In this document: positions 63,544-64,000 of the stretch, one piece after another | Layout of the letters: each line of letters begins with the position of its first letter | Position numbering within the stretch: the stretch's first letter is position 1 | From: Todiramphus chloris collaris | Lineage: Eukaryota > Chordata > Aves > Coraciiformes > Alcedinidae | Assembly: GCA_025345505.1 (NCBI GenBank) | Contig: JANVCC010009742.1 | Span: forward strand, 2,998,202 to 3,062,201 | Length of the DNA stretch: 64,000 bases | Direction of reading: 5' to 3' | Notes under the pieces: generated by a model | Told to the model about the DNA's origin: nothing | The model's input: only the letters and a program-made list of their open reading frames with translations | Databases searched by the model: none | Position numbers and translations under genes: made by a program

Positions 63544-64000
63544 ATGGGTAAATTGACTGCAGGTATTTTCGCCGGATTTTTGGCGGTTACAGCACTGAGC
63601 GGAGCAGCATTGGCAAAGGACAACCCGATGGTTGGCGGCGCACCGATGTATGCCAACAAGAATATCATCGAGAATGCGGTCAACTCCAAGGACCACACAA
63701 CACTTGTCGCCGCGGTCAAGGCGGCCGGTCTTGTCGAAACGCTTCAGGGCAAGGGACCGTTTACGGTATTCGCGCCAACCAACGAAGCTTTCGCCAAGCT
63801 GCCAAAAGGCACTGTCGAGACGCTGTTGAAACCAGAAAACAAGGCGACGCTCACCAAGGTTCTCACCTGCCACGTGGTGGCTGCTGACGCCATGTCCATG
63901 ACGATCAAGAAGATGATCAAGGACGATGGCGGCTCGCACAAGGTGAAGACGGTCGGTGGTTGCATTCTGACCGTCAGCGAAAAGGGCGGCAGAATCTCGA
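63544..64000 (+). CDS. fasciclin (FAS1) domain secreted protein, 3' end outside window
   Basis: The 152 visible residues start with a signal peptide (MGKLTAGIFAGFLAVTALSGAALA|K). The FAS1 H1 motif GPFTVFAPTNEAFAKLP and the TKVLTCHVVAADAM block follow. Secreted single-FAS1 proteins are cell-surface adhesion or stress proteins. ATG at 63544 lies ten bases after GGAG. A weak EcfG-like GAAAC-N17-CGTT (about 63472-63497) precedes it. The C-terminus is cut by the window. Confidence 0.9.
   Translation, partial: MGKLTAGIFAGFLAVTALSGAALAKDNPMVGGAPMYANKNIIENAVNSKDHTTLVAAVKAAGLVETLQGKGPFTVFAPTNEAFAKLPKGTVETLLKPENKATLTKVLTCHVVAADAMSMTIKKMIKDDGGSHKVKTVGGCILTVSEKGGRIS

Noticed and set aside
1-64000. CRISPR arrays, prophage, insertion sequences with transposase, antiphage systems
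   Set aside because: No evenly spaced direct repeats, phage structural genes, transposase or nuclease-type defence genes were seen; the repeats present are dispersed palindromes.

Overview
The window is ordinary alphaproteobacterial chromosome. It most resembles a member of the Hyphomicrobiales (Rhizobiales), probably of the Brucellaceae/Phyllobacteriaceae group. The evidence is the order aapJQMP, the sets ppk-ppx, glyA-nrdR-ribD-ribE-ribH-nusB and plsX-fabH-ihfA-merR, the LdtR/L,D-transpeptidase pair, a stand-alone NDUFS4-like Complex I subunit, a Bpt-type leucyltransferase and a HemB without the zinc cysteines. The genus cannot be fixed from sequence reading alone. No CRISPR array, prophage, transposase or conjugation gene was seen.

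Bases 1-15500 are an accessory stretch. They hold tRNA-Pro(TGG), tRNA-Arg(TCT), an FkbH-like protein, a LysE exporter, a PAP2 phosphatase, two glycine-rich secreted proteins, an orphan Flp pilin, a DUF305/Cys-His protein pair and many very short genes, several of them single-helix membrane peptides. From about 15500 the content is core. In order it holds metC, a second PAP2 phosphatase, the general amino-acid ABC transporter aapJQMP, a DUF2459 protein, a flavin monooxygenase with a CHCC zinc-finger protein, ppk-ppx, rnd (split by an assembly gap), aspS, parC, a TetR-regulated RND efflux operon, bpt, an RDD protein, hemB, a 3-hydroxyisobutyryl-CoA hydrolase, ldtR and an L,D-transpeptidase, glyA-nrdR-rib-nusB (ribD split by a second gap), hppA, a BamE-like lipoprotein, a cytochrome bc1 chaperone, DUF177-plsX-fabH-ihfA-merR, a DUF883 pair and a truncated fasciclin protein.

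The most interesting signal is a likely general-stress-response layer. Exact matches to the alphaproteobacterial EcfG promoter (GGAAC-N16-CGTT) precede a 28-residue membrane peptide (6085-6171), the DUF883 pair (62789-63361) and a gene-free stretch at 62644-62727. That last stretch folds into three consecutive hairpins, each with a C-rich loop, the last being a Rho-independent terminator. This is the architecture expected of a GsrN-like regulatory RNA. A near-match promoter followed by a strong terminator at 5023-5183 may mark a second RNA.

Two families of palindromic repeats also stand out. One is a 120-123 bp element present four times, each copy just downstream of a gene and each with an asymmetric core. 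The other is a tandem pair of related 75-77 bp palindromes just upstream of nrdR. Both N runs interrupt genes, and their lengths look like placeholders.
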